Source: Oscillospiraceae bacterium (GTDB taxonomy: Bacteria > Bacillota > Clostridia > Oscillospirales > Oscillospiraceae). Taken from it: a stretch of DNA of 44,326 bases. A model generated the notes under the pieces. That model saw only the letters and a list, made by a program, of their open reading frames with translations, was not told where the DNA came from and did no database searches. Below, one piece after another: positions 1 through 8,111 of this stretch (its first letter is position 1; the number at the start of each line of letters is the position of its first letter). Location of the stretch: the NCBI GenBank assembly GCA_017617795.1, contig JAFZVM010000001.1:1-44326 (forward strand), given 5' to 3'. A program made the position numbers and the translations under genes.

Positions 1-1802
1 GACTCAGTGGAACAGACAAAATAGCCCTGGATGCCGTCCGGCGTGTGATTGGGGCGGATCTCCACCTCCACGGCGGCGGCCACGTTTCCCACAATGGCGC
101 CGACGGCGTTGGCTACCCCGGCGTTCTCCGGGATGAAGCAATCCGTCCCCAGGGCTTTTGCCACATCCGGGAGGAAGATATGGATCGGTGCGCCGATCCC
201 CACCAGGGTCGCTCCGGTCAGGAAGCCGGGATCGAAATACCCGTCGTCCCTACCGGACCGTATATCCTCCCAACGGCTGGAGATCAGCTCTGTCAGGGTA
301 TTTCCCAGGCCGTTCTGCAGGGCGGGATACCGATCCTGCAGCAGGATGCGGACCAGATTGCAGTACAGCTTTTTCTTGACGGCGTCGTAGACCTCGTCGC
401 AGAAGCGGTCCAGATCCCGGGCGGGACGGCCCATACACTGGAGCAGGAACAGCGCCGCCAGCCTGGCGGCCTCCGGATCGTAGGAAGTGAAGTCGCCTTT
501 CAGGTGCATGATGTCCGTTGGGGTGAGTCCGGAGCGGAGTACTGCACCCTCCCGCTCCAGCCGCTTGACCTGGAGCTTATAGATATCCGTATCCACGGCG
601 GCGGCGGCGTCCCGGATGGAAAGAGGACCATTTCGCAGCGCCGCGCAAAAGGCCTTTTCCTCCTCTGTCCAGCCCTCGGCGCCGGAGATGTCCCGCACCA
701 GAGTGTAGTACTCGTGGATGGGGCGGGTATGTACGACTTTCCCGTCCACCAGAGCCCGCAGCTCCTCCAGCACCCGGGGATGCTCCTGCGCCAGCAGAGA
801 GATGGGGAGGACCCGTTCCGTACACAGGGCAATGCGTCCTTTTTCCTGCCGGACTGCGCTGTCGCCTCCCAGACCGAAGGTGTCGATGAGCACTCCCTTG
901 ACAAAGGTACGCCAGCCGCCGATGCGGATCCCGTCCCGCACCCGAACAGGCAGACCGCCCTTGACCAGGGAAACGTCGGTGGTGGTGCCGCCCATGTCCA
1001 CGATTATGCTGTTGGGTCTGCCTGCCAGCTCCATGCCGCCCAAAACGCTGGCTGCAGGGCCGCAGAGAATGGTTTCCACCGGCCGGAGGCGGGAGAACCG
1101 CTCGTTCATCAGACTGCCGTCCGAGCGTACCACCAGGATCGGCGCGGTGATCCCCATGGCGGAGAACGAGCGCCGGATGGCATCCAGGAATTCCCGGATG
1201 ATGGGTACCAGTCGGGCGTTCAGCAGGGTGCCGGAAGCCCGCTGGACGCTGTCCAGCCCGCTGAACAGCTCGCTGCCGCAGATGATGGGAATATCCGTAA
1301 GCTCGGAAAAGCGCCGCTTTGCCTCCTTTTCCGCTACAGCCCCGTTGTTCATGGCGTATTTCTCCACGATCCCCAGGCCCTCTGCCTGGGACAGCCACTC
1401 CCGGGCGTCGGACAGGATGGCATCCCAATCCGGATGCGGCAGGACTTTGCCGTCGTAGGTGCCGCTGCCGGGGCAGGGGTATATGTCCCGGGGGTCCGTG
1501 ATGCCGTAGGCTGTGCCGACCCGTTCCATGGTTTCCCCGTCCTGGCCGATGAAAAGAAGCCTGGCCCGGCTGCCTTTGCCCTCCACGCAGGCATTGGTGG
1601 CCAGGGTGGTCGAGAGCGCAGCTATGTCCGCCTGGCGTAAAAGCGAGGGATCCAGCTTTCCCAAAGCCGCCAGAATGCCCTGGGAGAGATCTTCTTTGGT
1701 GGTGAGCGCTTTGGCGGAGGCCAGCACGGCCTTGTCCGCGAAACGATAAACGACGGCGTCCGTATAGGTGCCTCCGGTATCGATCCCGATGCCCAGCTTC
1801 AT
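1..1802 (-). CDS. Hydantoinase/oxoprolinase family protein, 3' end missing
   Basis: The reading frame starts at ATG 1802-1800, has an AAAGGA ribosome site about 9 bases upstream, and stays open for 600 codons until it leaves the window, so the C-terminus is absent. The N-terminus reads MKLGIGIDTGGTYTDAVV, the phosphate-binding loop typical of the Hydant_A_N domain in the actin-like ATPase fold. A second nucleotide-binding loop, IVDMGGTTTDVSLV, lies in the middle of the protein and belongs to the hydantoinase_A domain. Family members are ATP-dependent ring-opening enzymes acting on hydantoins or 5-oxoproline, or are acetone/acetophenone carboxylase subunits. The sequence does not say which substrate is used and no partner B subunit is visible inside the window. 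Many Clostridia carry a stand-alone version of this protein. Confidence in the family is high, in the reaction low. Confidence 0.88.
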   Translation of the reverse strand, partial: MKLGIGIDTGGTYTDAVVYRFADKAVLASAKALTTKEDLSQGILAALGKLDPSLLRQADIAALSTTLATNACVEGKGSRARLLFIGQDGETMERVGTAYGITDPRDIYPCPGSGTYDGKVLPHPDWDAILSDAREWLSQAEGLGIVEKYAMNNGAVAEKEAKRRFSELTDIPIICGSELFSGLDSVQRASGTLLNARLVPIIREFLDAIRRSFSAMGITAPILVVRSDGSLMNERFSRLRPVETILCGPAASVLGGMELAGRPNSIIVDMGGTTTDVSLVKGGLPVRVRDGIRIGGWRTFVKGVLIDTFGLGGDSAVRQEKGRIALCTERVLPISLLAQEHPRVLEELRALVDGKVVHTRPIHEYYTLVRDISGAEGWTEEEKAFCAALRNGPLSIRDAAAAVDTDIYKLQVKRLEREGAVLRSGLTPTDIMHLKGDFTSYDPEAARLAALFLLQCMGRPARDLDRFCDEVYDAVKKKLYCNLVRILLQDRYPALQNGLGNTLTELISSRWEDIRSGRDDGYFDPGFLTGATLVGIGAPIHIFLPDVAKALGTDCFIPENAGVANAVGAIVGNVAAAVEVEIRPNHTPDGIQGYFVCSTE

Positions 1803-1849
1803 CTTTCGTACGTCCTTTCCCTCTTCTGAATCATGATCCGGATGAAATG

Positions 1850-1879
1850 ACTATACCATATTTCGTTTTTTTCGGTCAA
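1850..1879 (-). promoter_or_regulatory. Promoter of the hydantoinase-like gene
   Basis: On the minus strand a -35 TTGACC (1879-1874) and a -10 TATAGT (1855-1850) are separated by 18 bases, about 50 bases before the start codon. This is a good match to a housekeeping sigma promoter. Confidence 0.6.
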
Positions 1880-1982
1880 CGGGAAGAGGCGCAGGGGACA
1901 TGCCCGGTTTGGGAGAGCCGGTCGGTAAATAATTCAAAATGCTACTTCTGTCAACCGAATCTTCGACGAATATTCAGACCAT

Positions 1983-2065
1983 ATATCCACAATTGACAGA
2001 GAGGGAACCGGGAAAACGCTTGAAAAAACGGGGAGTTCTACACAATTTCCACAAAGTTATCCACA
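1983..2065 (+). promoter_or_regulatory. DnaA-box-like cluster
   Basis: TTATCCACA at 2057-2065 is an exact DnaA box (consensus TTATNCACA). ATATCCACA at 1983-1991 differs by one base, and ATTTCCACA at 2045-2053 by two. All three have the same orientation. A lone exact box can occur by chance, so the role is uncertain. Confidence 0.4.
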
Positions 2066-2145
2066 AAATACGAGTGAATAGGGAACGGAAAATATCCATT
2101 TCCGGTAAACATAATGCGATTCTATACATGTTCAGAATGGCTTCG

Positions 2146-2175
2146 TGGGACGAAATGGGAAAGGCCTGGGATGGG
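2146..2175 (+). promoter_or_regulatory. Upstream MraZ-type TGGG repeats
   Basis: TGGGA occurs at 2146-2150 and 2156-2160, exactly 10 bases apart, then TGGGA at 2167-2171 and TGGG at 2172-2175. MraZ is known to bind direct TGGGN repeats spaced by 5 bases. This set lies about 140 bases before the mraZ -35 element. Confidence 0.4.
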
Positions 2176-2183
2176 CCTCCACC

Positions 2184-2211
2184 TTCGAAAACCGAACAAA
2201 TGTTCGATAAT
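2184..2211 (+). promoter_or_regulatory. SOS (LexA) box with possible weak promoter
   Basis: CGAACAAATGTTCG at 2193-2206 is a perfect palindrome containing GAAC-N4-GTTC, the LexA operator core of Gram-positive bacteria. It sits between a TTCGAA (2184-2189) and a GATAAT (2206-2211), which could be a weak promoter with a 16-base spacer. Operator identity is likely by sequence; use by LexA is inferred. Confidence 0.55.
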
Positions 2212-2288
2212 TTACCGGAAGGCAGGGAAAACCGGCACAAAACTCCTGGATTCCAGACATTTTTTTCTTAAATAAAGAAACAAACCTA

Positions 2289-2317
2289 TTGCAATCAGGA
2301 TACAGAAACAGTATAAT
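2289..2317 (+). promoter_or_regulatory. Promoter of the mraZ/dcw operon
   Basis: TTGCAA (2289-2294) and a perfect TATAAT (2312-2317) are separated by 17 bases. Transcription would begin near 2324, about 48 bases before the mraZ start. Confidence 0.75.
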
Positions 2318-2363
2318 GGGGGACGAAGTGGGACTAAATGGCGGCAAATGAAACGAAGTGGGG
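2317..2363 (+). promoter_or_regulatory. MraZ-box array overlapping the mraZ leader and ribosome site
   Basis: TGGG units begin at 2317, 2329 and 2359; degenerate units TGGCG at 2339 and TGAAA at 2349 keep the 10-base phase between 2329 and 2359. The last unit lies in the purine-rich ribosome site of mraZ. This is the arrangement expected for autorepression by MraZ. Confidence 0.6.
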
Positions 2364-2371
2364 GATAACCC

Positions 2372-2788
2372 TTGACCGGAAAGTACACACACGGACTGGA
2401 CGCCAAAGGGCGGCTGATCATCCCGGCGCAGATGCGTCGGGAACTGGGAGACGTGTGCTATGTGGTCCGGGGCTCGGACAAATGCCTGCTGGTATATTCC
2501 GAGGAGGGCTGGACGAAATTCTGCGCCCAGTTTGAGGGGATCCGCCTCTCCGATTCCAGCGCCATGCGGTATATCTTCGCCAATTCCGCCACCTGCGAGC
2601 TGGATGCACAGGGGCGGATCCTTGTTCCCAACGAACTCCGGAAATATGCGGGGATCGAAAAGGACGTCACCATCATCGGCCTCCCCGGCAGAGCGGAGCT
2701 GTGGGACAGCGAGGAATACAACCGGGCGGAGGAAGCCTGCTTCGCAGAGAAGAGCATGGCAGAGCTGTATAAGGAACTGGGGCTGTGA
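2372..2788 (+). CDS. mraZ: Transcriptional regulator MraZ
   Basis: This 138-residue protein has two SpoVT-AbrB-like half-barrel domains, each with the hallmark loop: DAKGRLIIPAQMRRELG near residues 10-26 and DAQGRILVPNELRKYAG near 78-94. The length and layout match MraZ, a ring-forming DNA-binding protein that represses its own operon. I chose the TTG at 2372 because an in-frame TAA lies at 2366-2368 and the protein begins exactly where family members do (TGKYTHGLDAKGR). The ribosome site GTGGGGG doubles as an MraZ box. It is the first gene of the dcw operon and its stop overlaps the rsmH start. Confidence 0.95.
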   Translation: MTGKYTHGLDAKGRLIIPAQMRRELGDVCYVVRGSDKCLLVYSEEGWTKFCAQFEGIRLSDSSAMRYIFANSATCELDAQGRILVPNELRKYAGIEKDVTIIGLPGRAELWDSEEYNRAEEACFAEKSMAELYKELGL

Positions 2789-3714
2789 GCGGGTTCTCCC
2801 ACGAGCCGGTCCTGCTGAAGGAGTGCCTGGATGGCCTGAATATCCGGCCGGACGGGATCTATCTGGACGGCACCGTGGGCGGTGCGGGACACTCCGCCGC
2901 CATTGCGGCAAAACTCGGCTCCGGGAAACTGATCTGCGTGGATCGGGACGAGACGGCCCTGCAGGCTGCCGGAGAGCGGCTGAAGCCCTGGAAGGAACGG
3001 GTGACCCTGGTCCATTCTAATTTCGACCGGGTGCCGGATATCCTGGATGAGCTGGGCATTGACGGCGTGGACGGGATGCTGTTTGACCTGGGCGTCTCTT
3101 CTCCCCAGCTGGATGAAGCCGAAAGGGGATTCTCGTATCAGAAGGATGCCCCTTTGGATATGCGGATGGACCGGTCTTCCGCACTTACCGCGGCGGAGAT
3201 CGTGAATACCTGGCCTGAGGAGGAGCTGAAACGCATCCTCTATACCTACGGGGAAGAGCGTTACGCTCCGCGGATCGCGGCGGCAATAGTCCGGGCCAGA
3301 GGACAGGGCGGCATAAACAGCACACTGGAACTGGCGGAGCTGATCCGAAGAGCCATGCCGGCGGCCGCCCTTCGGGAAAAGCAGCATCCGGCGAAACGAA
3401 GCTTTCAGGCCATCCGCATTGCGGTGAACGACGAACTGGGCAGCGTGGAACGGCTGTTGGACCGGGCGCCTGATCGTCTGAATCCCGGCGGCAGGATCTG
3501 CATCATCAGTTTTCATTCCCTGGAGGACAGGCTGGTGAAGCAGGCCTTTCATAAGCGGGTGGACGGATGCACCTGTCCCAAGAGCTTTCCGGTGTGCGTC
3601 TGCGGTTTCAAGCAGACCCTTCGGCTGGCGGGCTCAGTAAAAGCGGGCAAAGAAGAAGTGGAACGGAATCCCCGGGCGCGGAGCGCAAGACTCCGGGCCG
3701 CGGAGAGGGTATAG
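2785..3714 (+). CDS. rsmH: 16S rRNA (cytosine-1402-N4)-methyltransferase RsmH
   Basis: RsmH (MraW) uses S-adenosylmethionine to N4-methylate C1402 in the decoding centre of 16S rRNA. The 309-residue protein shows the family N-terminus HEPVLLKECLDGL, the SAM-binding loop DGTVGGAGHS near residues 29-38, the acidic CVDRDE segment, the FDLGVSSPQLDEAERGFS motif near 99-116 and the C-terminal ICIISFHSLEDRLVK block. The GTG start at 2785 overlaps the mraZ stop as GTGA, implying translational coupling. Length is normal for the family. Confidence 0.97.
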   Translation: MSGFSHEPVLLKECLDGLNIRPDGIYLDGTVGGAGHSAAIAAKLGSGKLICVDRDETALQAAGERLKPWKERVTLVHSNFDRVPDILDELGIDGVDGMLFDLGVSSPQLDEAERGFSYQKDAPLDMRMDRSSALTAAEIVNTWPEEELKRILYTYGEERYAPRIAAAIVRARGQGGINSTLELAELIRRAMPAAALREKQHPAKRSFQAIRIAVNDELGSVERLLDRAPDRLNPGGRICIISFHSLEDRLVKQAFHKRVDGCTCPKSFPVCVCGFKQTLRLAGSVKAGKEEVERNPRARSARLRAAERV

Positions 3715-3734
3715 CAGGAGAGGGGAAGAGCAGA

Positions 3735-4274
3735 TTGGCGGAATATCTTTACGGAAGCGCCGCGTATAACTTCGGGACGGCAGCGCCGGCTGAAGTCCCG
3801 GTATTTCCGGAAGCCCCGGTAAAAGAACCTGTACCACAGGTCGTGCCCCTGCCCCGGGAGGGGGAACTGGTCCATACAGGCGTAACGGCAGAACCGAGGA
3901 GCCGGGTACAGGTCTCCCTGTTCGTTCTGATTTTTATCCCTGTTCTGCTGGCCTGCGCCGTCCTGCTCCTGGGCAGCTATATGCGGCTGAACACGCTGTC
4001 GAACGAGTCCGCCTCCATGGCGAAAGAACTCCAGCAGCTGAAGACGGACCATAACCGGCTGGAGATCAAGTATGAGAGCACCTTCGATCTGGCAGAGGTG
4101 GAGACCTACGCCAAATCGGCCCTGGGCATGGTAAAGGCCGGCGCGGACCAGACCACCTTCGTGCGCAGTACGGAGGGGGATAAGGCGCAGATCCTGGGAA
4201 AGCAGGGCTTCCTTGCCAACTGGGAGAGAAAGCTGGATGGCTTTGCCCGTCGGATACAGGCATACTTCAGCTGA
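3735..4274 (+). CDS. ftsL: FtsL-like cell division protein
   Basis: The 179-residue product has a proline-rich cytoplasmic N-terminus, one hydrophobic segment near residues 58-82 (SLFVLIFIPVLLACAVLLLG) and then a coiled-coil stretch near 85-125 leading to AEVETYAKSALGM, the layout of FtsL/DivIC-type bitopic division proteins. FtsL bridges FtsQ/DivIB and the septal PBP-FtsW synthase. The TTG start at 3735 is preferred because an AGGGGAAG ribosome site ends about 7 bases before it; longer in-frame starts would run deep into rsmH. Position between rsmH and the PBP gene is the canonical ftsL place. FtsL sequences are poorly conserved, so assignment rests on topology and position. Confidence 0.85.
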   Translation: MAEYLYGSAAYNFGTAAPAEVPVFPEAPVKEPVPQVVPLPREGELVHTGVTAEPRSRVQVSLFVLIFIPVLLACAVLLLGSYMRLNTLSNESASMAKELQQLKTDHNRLEIKYESTFDLAEVETYAKSALGMVKAGADQTTFVRSTEGDKAQILGKQGFLANWERKLDGFARRIQAYFS

Positions 4275-4342
4275 GAAGGAGCGTATAGTTCACCGGGAAC
4301 AATCAGGCAAAAAACAAACAGCCTCGGAAAAGGAGTGATGAT

Positions 4343-6649
4343 ATGGCAGTCATCACGGAACTGAACAGAAGACTGGATCCCAATGCCGTTACAAAGAGGC
4401 AAGCGAACCGCCGCACAGCGATCCTTCTGGTGCTGTGCGGTATCGCTGCATTTGCGGCCCTGATCGCGCAGCTCGCGAAGATCATGATCCGGGAGCACGA
4501 CTACTATGAAAGCGCTGCGGTCGAGAACCAGGTGCGAAGCACCGTTGTGACCGCTTCCCGGGGAACGATCTACGATACCCAGGGAAAGATCCTGGCCCAG
4601 AGCGCCACGGTGGAGACCATCTATATCAGTCCGGTGGAAATGCGGAAATACGAAGAGGACCCCGAGCTTATCGCCCGGGGCCTTTCGGATATCCTGGATG
4701 TGGATTACGACTGGGTCATGAAAAAATGGGACCACACGGACTCCTGGTACGAGACCGTGATGAAAAAGGTCGAAAAGGAACTGGCGGACGAGGTGCGGAG
4801 CTTCAAGAATACCAACAGTCTGAAAAGCCTGCACATCATCGAGGACACCAAACGGTACTATCCCTATGCCAGCCAGGCCGCCCAGGTCATCGGCTTTGTA
4901 GGAACGGACAACTATGGACTGGAGGGCATCGAGGCAGTCTACGACTCCACGCTGGAAGGTGAAAACGGGCGCATCGTCCGGGCTACCACCGCAAGGGGCA
5001 CGGATATGCTGTATACCGGGTATGAGGACTATCAGGACGCGGTGGACGGACAGAGCCTGGAGCTCACCATCGACAATACGATCCAGTACTACCTGAAGAA
5101 GCATATGGAGCAGGCCGTCCGGGATAACGAGATCCGCAGCGGCGGCATGGGCATCGTCATGGAAGTGGAGACCGGCGCGATCCTGGGAATGTGCACGCTG
5201 CCGGACTACGACTGCAACGATTATCTCACCTTGAACGAGACCTACAGCATTCAGCTGGAGGCGGCCAAAGAGGCGGGGGAGATGACGGAGGAAGAACTGG
5301 ATGAGCTGACTTACTCCCTGCTCATGAAGCAGTGGCGCAACCGGGCCATCGCGGATACCTATGAACCCGGTTCCACCTTCAAGATCTTCACGCTGGCTTC
5401 CGCTTTGGAGGAAGGGATCGTTTCCGAAGGAGATAATTTCCGCTGCGACGGCAGCATCATGGTCAAGGGACGTAAGGAAGCCCTGCATTGCTGGCGGCGT
5501 ACCGGCCACGGGGATCAGACGCTGACGGAAGCGGCTCAGCATTCCTGCAACGTAGCCTTCGCCACCCTGGGCCTGCGCCTCGGCGCAGCGAAATTCTATG
5601 ATTATATGGAAGCTTTCGGCTTTTTCGATAAGACGGGCATCGACCTGGGCGGGGGAGAAGCGGAAAGCATCTGGTGGTCCAGAAAGGTGTTTGAGGACCC
5701 CAGCAACCATTCTCAGCTGGCTGCCGCGTCCTTCGGCCAGACCTTCAACATCACCCCGATCCAGCTGATCACCGCCGTCTCCGCCGTAGCCAACGGCGGC
5801 TACCTCATGAAACCCTATGTGGTAAAGCGGATCCTGAATCCGGACGGCTCTGTGGAAAAAAGCATATCGCCCACGGTGGTCCGGCAGGTCATCAGCGAGG
5901 AGACCTCCAAGAAGGTCTGCGAGATCCTGGAGAGCGTTGTGGGCGCACCGGGCGGCACCGGCAAGAATGCCAGCGTCGCGGGATATCGGGTGGCCGGGAA
6001 AACGGCTACCTCCGAAAAGGTCGGCCAGGCTTCGGATGAATACATGGTGTCCTTCGTGGGGTTCGCACCCGCGGACGATCCGAAGGTTGCGGTGCTGGTG
6101 ATCCTGGACAATCCGGATCCCACCTCCGGGATCTACATCAGCGGCGGTCAGATGGCTGCTCCCGTCGTGGGCAACATCCTGGCGGATATCCTGCCCTATC
6201 TGGGGGTACAGGAGAACAGCGGCAGCGCGGCGGTGAACGCCATCGTGCCCAATGTGAAATCCCGCAGTGTGGAAGATGCCCGGCGGAAGCTTGAGGACTC
6301 CGGCTTCCGGGTGAAGGTCGTGGGGGATGCGGACACGGTTTCCGATCAGGCTCCCATACCCGGGCTGCGCATCACTCTGGGCAGCGAAGTGATCATCTAT
6401 GCCGGAGAGAGCAAGCCAAGCAATATGATCACGGTACCCAATATGGTGGGCAAAAGCTACCGGGCAGCCGTGCAGTATTTTGAAGCGTTCGGATTGTTCG
6501 TGCGGACCTCGGGGGTGCCGCCGACGGACTCCAAGACCATAGAGGTGCAGCGCCAGAGTCTGGAGCCGGGCCTGCAGGTGGCCTTCGGAACGGTGATCGA
6601 AGTCGGCCTGATCGATACAGACCGATCTATCATGGAGACACGAGCATGA
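4343..6649 (+). CDS. Class B penicillin-binding protein with two PASTA domains (FtsI/PBP2B or SpoVD type)
   Basis: This 768-residue transpeptidase cross-links septal (or spore cortex) peptidoglycan together with FtsW. One membrane anchor lies near residues 26-48, followed by the PBP dimerisation domain starting VTASRGTIYDTQG. The transpeptidase motifs are S344-T-F-K, S401-C-N and K553-T-A. PASTA domains follow at about 632-692 and 695-758. The third motif is normally K-T-G; here the codons read AAA ACG GCT, giving KTA. ATG 4343 has AAGGAG nearby. The last four bases overlap murE (ATGA). Two PASTA domains resemble B. subtilis PBP2B, but Clostridial genes in this place are often called spoVD, so I leave the symbol open. 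Confidence 0.93.
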   Translation: MAVITELNRRLDPNAVTKRQANRRTAILLVLCGIAAFAALIAQLAKIMIREHDYYESAAVENQVRSTVVTASRGTIYDTQGKILAQSATVETIYISPVEMRKYEEDPELIARGLSDILDVDYDWVMKKWDHTDSWYETVMKKVEKELADEVRSFKNTNSLKSLHIIEDTKRYYPYASQAAQVIGFVGTDNYGLEGIEAVYDSTLEGENGRIVRATTARGTDMLYTGYEDYQDAVDGQSLELTIDNTIQYYLKKHMEQAVRDNEIRSGGMGIVMEVETGAILGMCTLPDYDCNDYLTLNETYSIQLEAAKEAGEMTEEELDELTYSLLMKQWRNRAIADTYEPGSTFKIFTLASALEEGIVSEGDNFRCDGSIMVKGRKEALHCWRRTGHGDQTLTEAAQHSCNVAFATLGLRLGAAKFYDYMEAFGFFDKTGIDLGGGEAESIWWSRKVFEDPSNHSQLAAASFGQTFNITPIQLITAVSAVANGGYLMKPYVVKRILNPDGSVEKSISPTVVRQVISEETSKKVCEILESVVGAPGGTGKNASVAGYRVAGKTATSEKVGQASDEYMVSFVGFAPADDPKVAVLVILDNPDPTSGIYISGGQMAAPVVGNILADILPYLGVQENSGSAAVNAIVPNVKSRSVEDARRKLEDSGFRVKVVGDADTVSDQAPIPGLRITLGSEVIIYAGESKPSNMITVPNMVGKSYRAAVQYFEAFGLFVRTSGVPPTDSKTIEVQRQSLEPGLQVAFGTVIEVGLIDTDRSIMETRA

Positions 6650-8085
6650 AACTGAAAGAGATCCTGCGGGATATCCGGGTGCTGGAGCTGCGCGCTTCAC
6701 CGGAACTGGAGATCACAGACGTCTGCTATGACAGCCGGAAAGTCGGTCCCGGCGCCCTATTCGTGGCGGTGCGGGGATATGAGACAGACGGACACAAATA
6801 CATTCCCTCCGCCCTGGAGCGGGGAGCCGCGGCGGTGGTATGCGAGGAGATCCCGGAAGCGGAAGGCGCTTTCATCCGTGTGGAAAACAGCCGCAAAGCC
6901 CTGGGGCTCCTCTCCGCGAACCTGCTGGATCGGCCTGCGGAAAAACTGAAGATCGTGGGGGTGACCGGAACCAACGGAAAGACCACCACCACCCATCTGA
7001 TCCACAGCATCCTGGAGACCGTTTGCGGCGCGCCGGTTGGACTCATCGGCACCAACCGGAACATCACCGGAAAGGGCGAGTACGATGCGGTGAACACCAC
7101 GCCGGAATCCCGGGATCTGCAGGGGTTGTTCCGGGAAATGGTAGACGCAGGCTGCCGTTATGCGGTAATGGAGGTCTCCTCCCATGCCCTGAGCCTGGAC
7201 CGGGTGGAAGGCGTGCCCTTCCCCGTGGGATGCTTTACCAACCTGAGTCAGGATCATCTGGATTTTTACGGGACCATGGATGCCTATCTGGAGGCCAAGC
7301 TTCTGCTGTTCGACCGCTGCGGCGTTGCCGCCGTCAACCTGGATGATCCCGCCGCCTCCCGGGTGCTGGAACGGGCGGGAGACAGAGCTGTGACCTTTGG
7401 CCTGAGCCCGGAGGCGGAGCTTCGGGCGGAGGATATCCGCCTGCTGCCGGACCGTGTGGAATTCACCGCCGTGCGGGGAAACCACCGGGCGCCGGCCCTG
7501 CTGCATATCCCGGGAAGATTCTCCGTTTATAATGCTCTGGCTGCCCTGGCCTGCTGCCTGGGCCTGGGACTTGAGCTGGAACAGACTGCCGCTGCGCTGG
7601 CAGACTGCAGGCCGGTAAAGGGACGCATGGAAGTGGTGCCCACGGGACGTGATTACACCGTTCTCATCGACTATGCCGTTACCCCCGACGCCCTGGACAA
7701 TATGATCCGCACGGTACGGGATACCGCGGCAGGCAGGGTGGGCGTCCTTTTCGGCTGCGGCGGAGACAGGGACCGTACGAAGCGGCCCAAGATGGGCCGG
7801 GTGGTGGCGCAGCTGGCGGATTACGTGATCATCACCTCGGATAACCCCCGCACGGAGGATCCCGATGCGATCATCGCGGATATCCTGCCCGGCCTGGAAG
7901 GGCTGGATACCCCCAGGGTGGTGATCCCGGACCGCCGGGCAGCCATCCGATATGCTCTGGAGCACGCTCAGACCGGCGATACTCTGGTGCTCACGGGAAA
8001 AGGGCACGAGACCTACCAGATCGTCGGAAAGACGAAGTATCACATGGATGAACGGGAGATCATTGCCGAGGTGCTGGGCACCTGA
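6646..8085 (+). CDS. murE: UDP-N-acetylmuramoyl-tripeptide synthetase MurE
   Basis: MurE adds the third stem-peptide residue to UDP-MurNAc-L-Ala-D-Glu in the cytoplasm, using ATP. The 479-residue protein shows the N-terminal DSRKVGPGALFVAV block, the ATP loop VTGTNGKTTTTHL near residues 107-119, the MEVSSHALSLDRV block and the C-terminal SDNPRTEDP motif. DNPR is the signature of enzymes that add meso-diaminopimelate, so the wall is predicted to be meso-DAP type. One invariant motif is altered: the usual DYAHTPDAL reads DYAVTPDAL (codon GTT). The start overlaps the PBP stop as ATGA. murF, which normally follows, is missing here; mraY comes next. Confidence 0.95.
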   Translation: MKLKEILRDIRVLELRASPELEITDVCYDSRKVGPGALFVAVRGYETDGHKYIPSALERGAAAVVCEEIPEAEGAFIRVENSRKALGLLSANLLDRPAEKLKIVGVTGTNGKTTTTHLIHSILETVCGAPVGLIGTNRNITGKGEYDAVNTTPESRDLQGLFREMVDAGCRYAVMEVSSHALSLDRVEGVPFPVGCFTNLSQDHLDFYGTMDAYLEAKLLLFDRCGVAAVNLDDPAASRVLERAGDRAVTFGLSPEAELRAEDIRLLPDRVEFTAVRGNHRAPALLHIPGRFSVYNALAALACCLGLGLELEQTAAALADCRPVKGRMEVVPTGRDYTVLIDYAVTPDALDNMIRTVRDTAAGRVGVLFGCGGDRDRTKRPKMGRVVAQLADYVIITSDNPRTEDPDAIIADILPGLEGLDTPRVVIPDRRAAIRYALEHAQTGDTLVLTGKGHETYQIVGKTKYHMDEREIIAEVLGT

Positions 8086-8111
8086 TCACCTGCACGGGAG
8101 TGGAACGACCA

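Larger units (their letters stand above)
1803..2371. other. Intergenic control region before the division operon
   Basis: This 569-base gap is more AT-rich than its flanks and holds no gene I believe in. A 110-codon frame at 1939-2271 has no family resemblance, no good ribosome site and crosses the control sites. The gap carries the minus-strand hydantoinase promoter, DnaA-box-like sites at 1983-2065, TGGG repeats at 2146-2175, an SOS-type palindrome at 2193-2206, a T-run at 2260-2266 preceded by a weak CTGG/CCAG palindrome, and the mraZ promoter. Each is listed separately. Confidence 0.7.

Noticed and set aside
45..1640. Long plus-strand frame of 531 codons at the left edge
   Set aside because: It is antisense to the hydantoinase-like gene, whose frame has clear ATPase motifs. 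Long antisense frames are common in GC-rich genes.
1939..2271. 110-codon plus-strand frame before mraZ
   Set aside because: No family resemblance, no good ribosome site, and it crosses the DnaA-like, TGGG and SOS sites; the sequence is AT-rich control DNA.
2338..2535. ATG-started frame overlapping the mraZ start
   Set aside because: Different frame from mraZ; the product loses all MraZ motifs, and its ATG lies within the TGGG repeat array.
4106..6700. Minus-strand frame of 864 codons opposite the PBP gene
   Set aside because: Shadow of the PBP reading frame; its product is rich in His, Arg, Gly and shows no motif.
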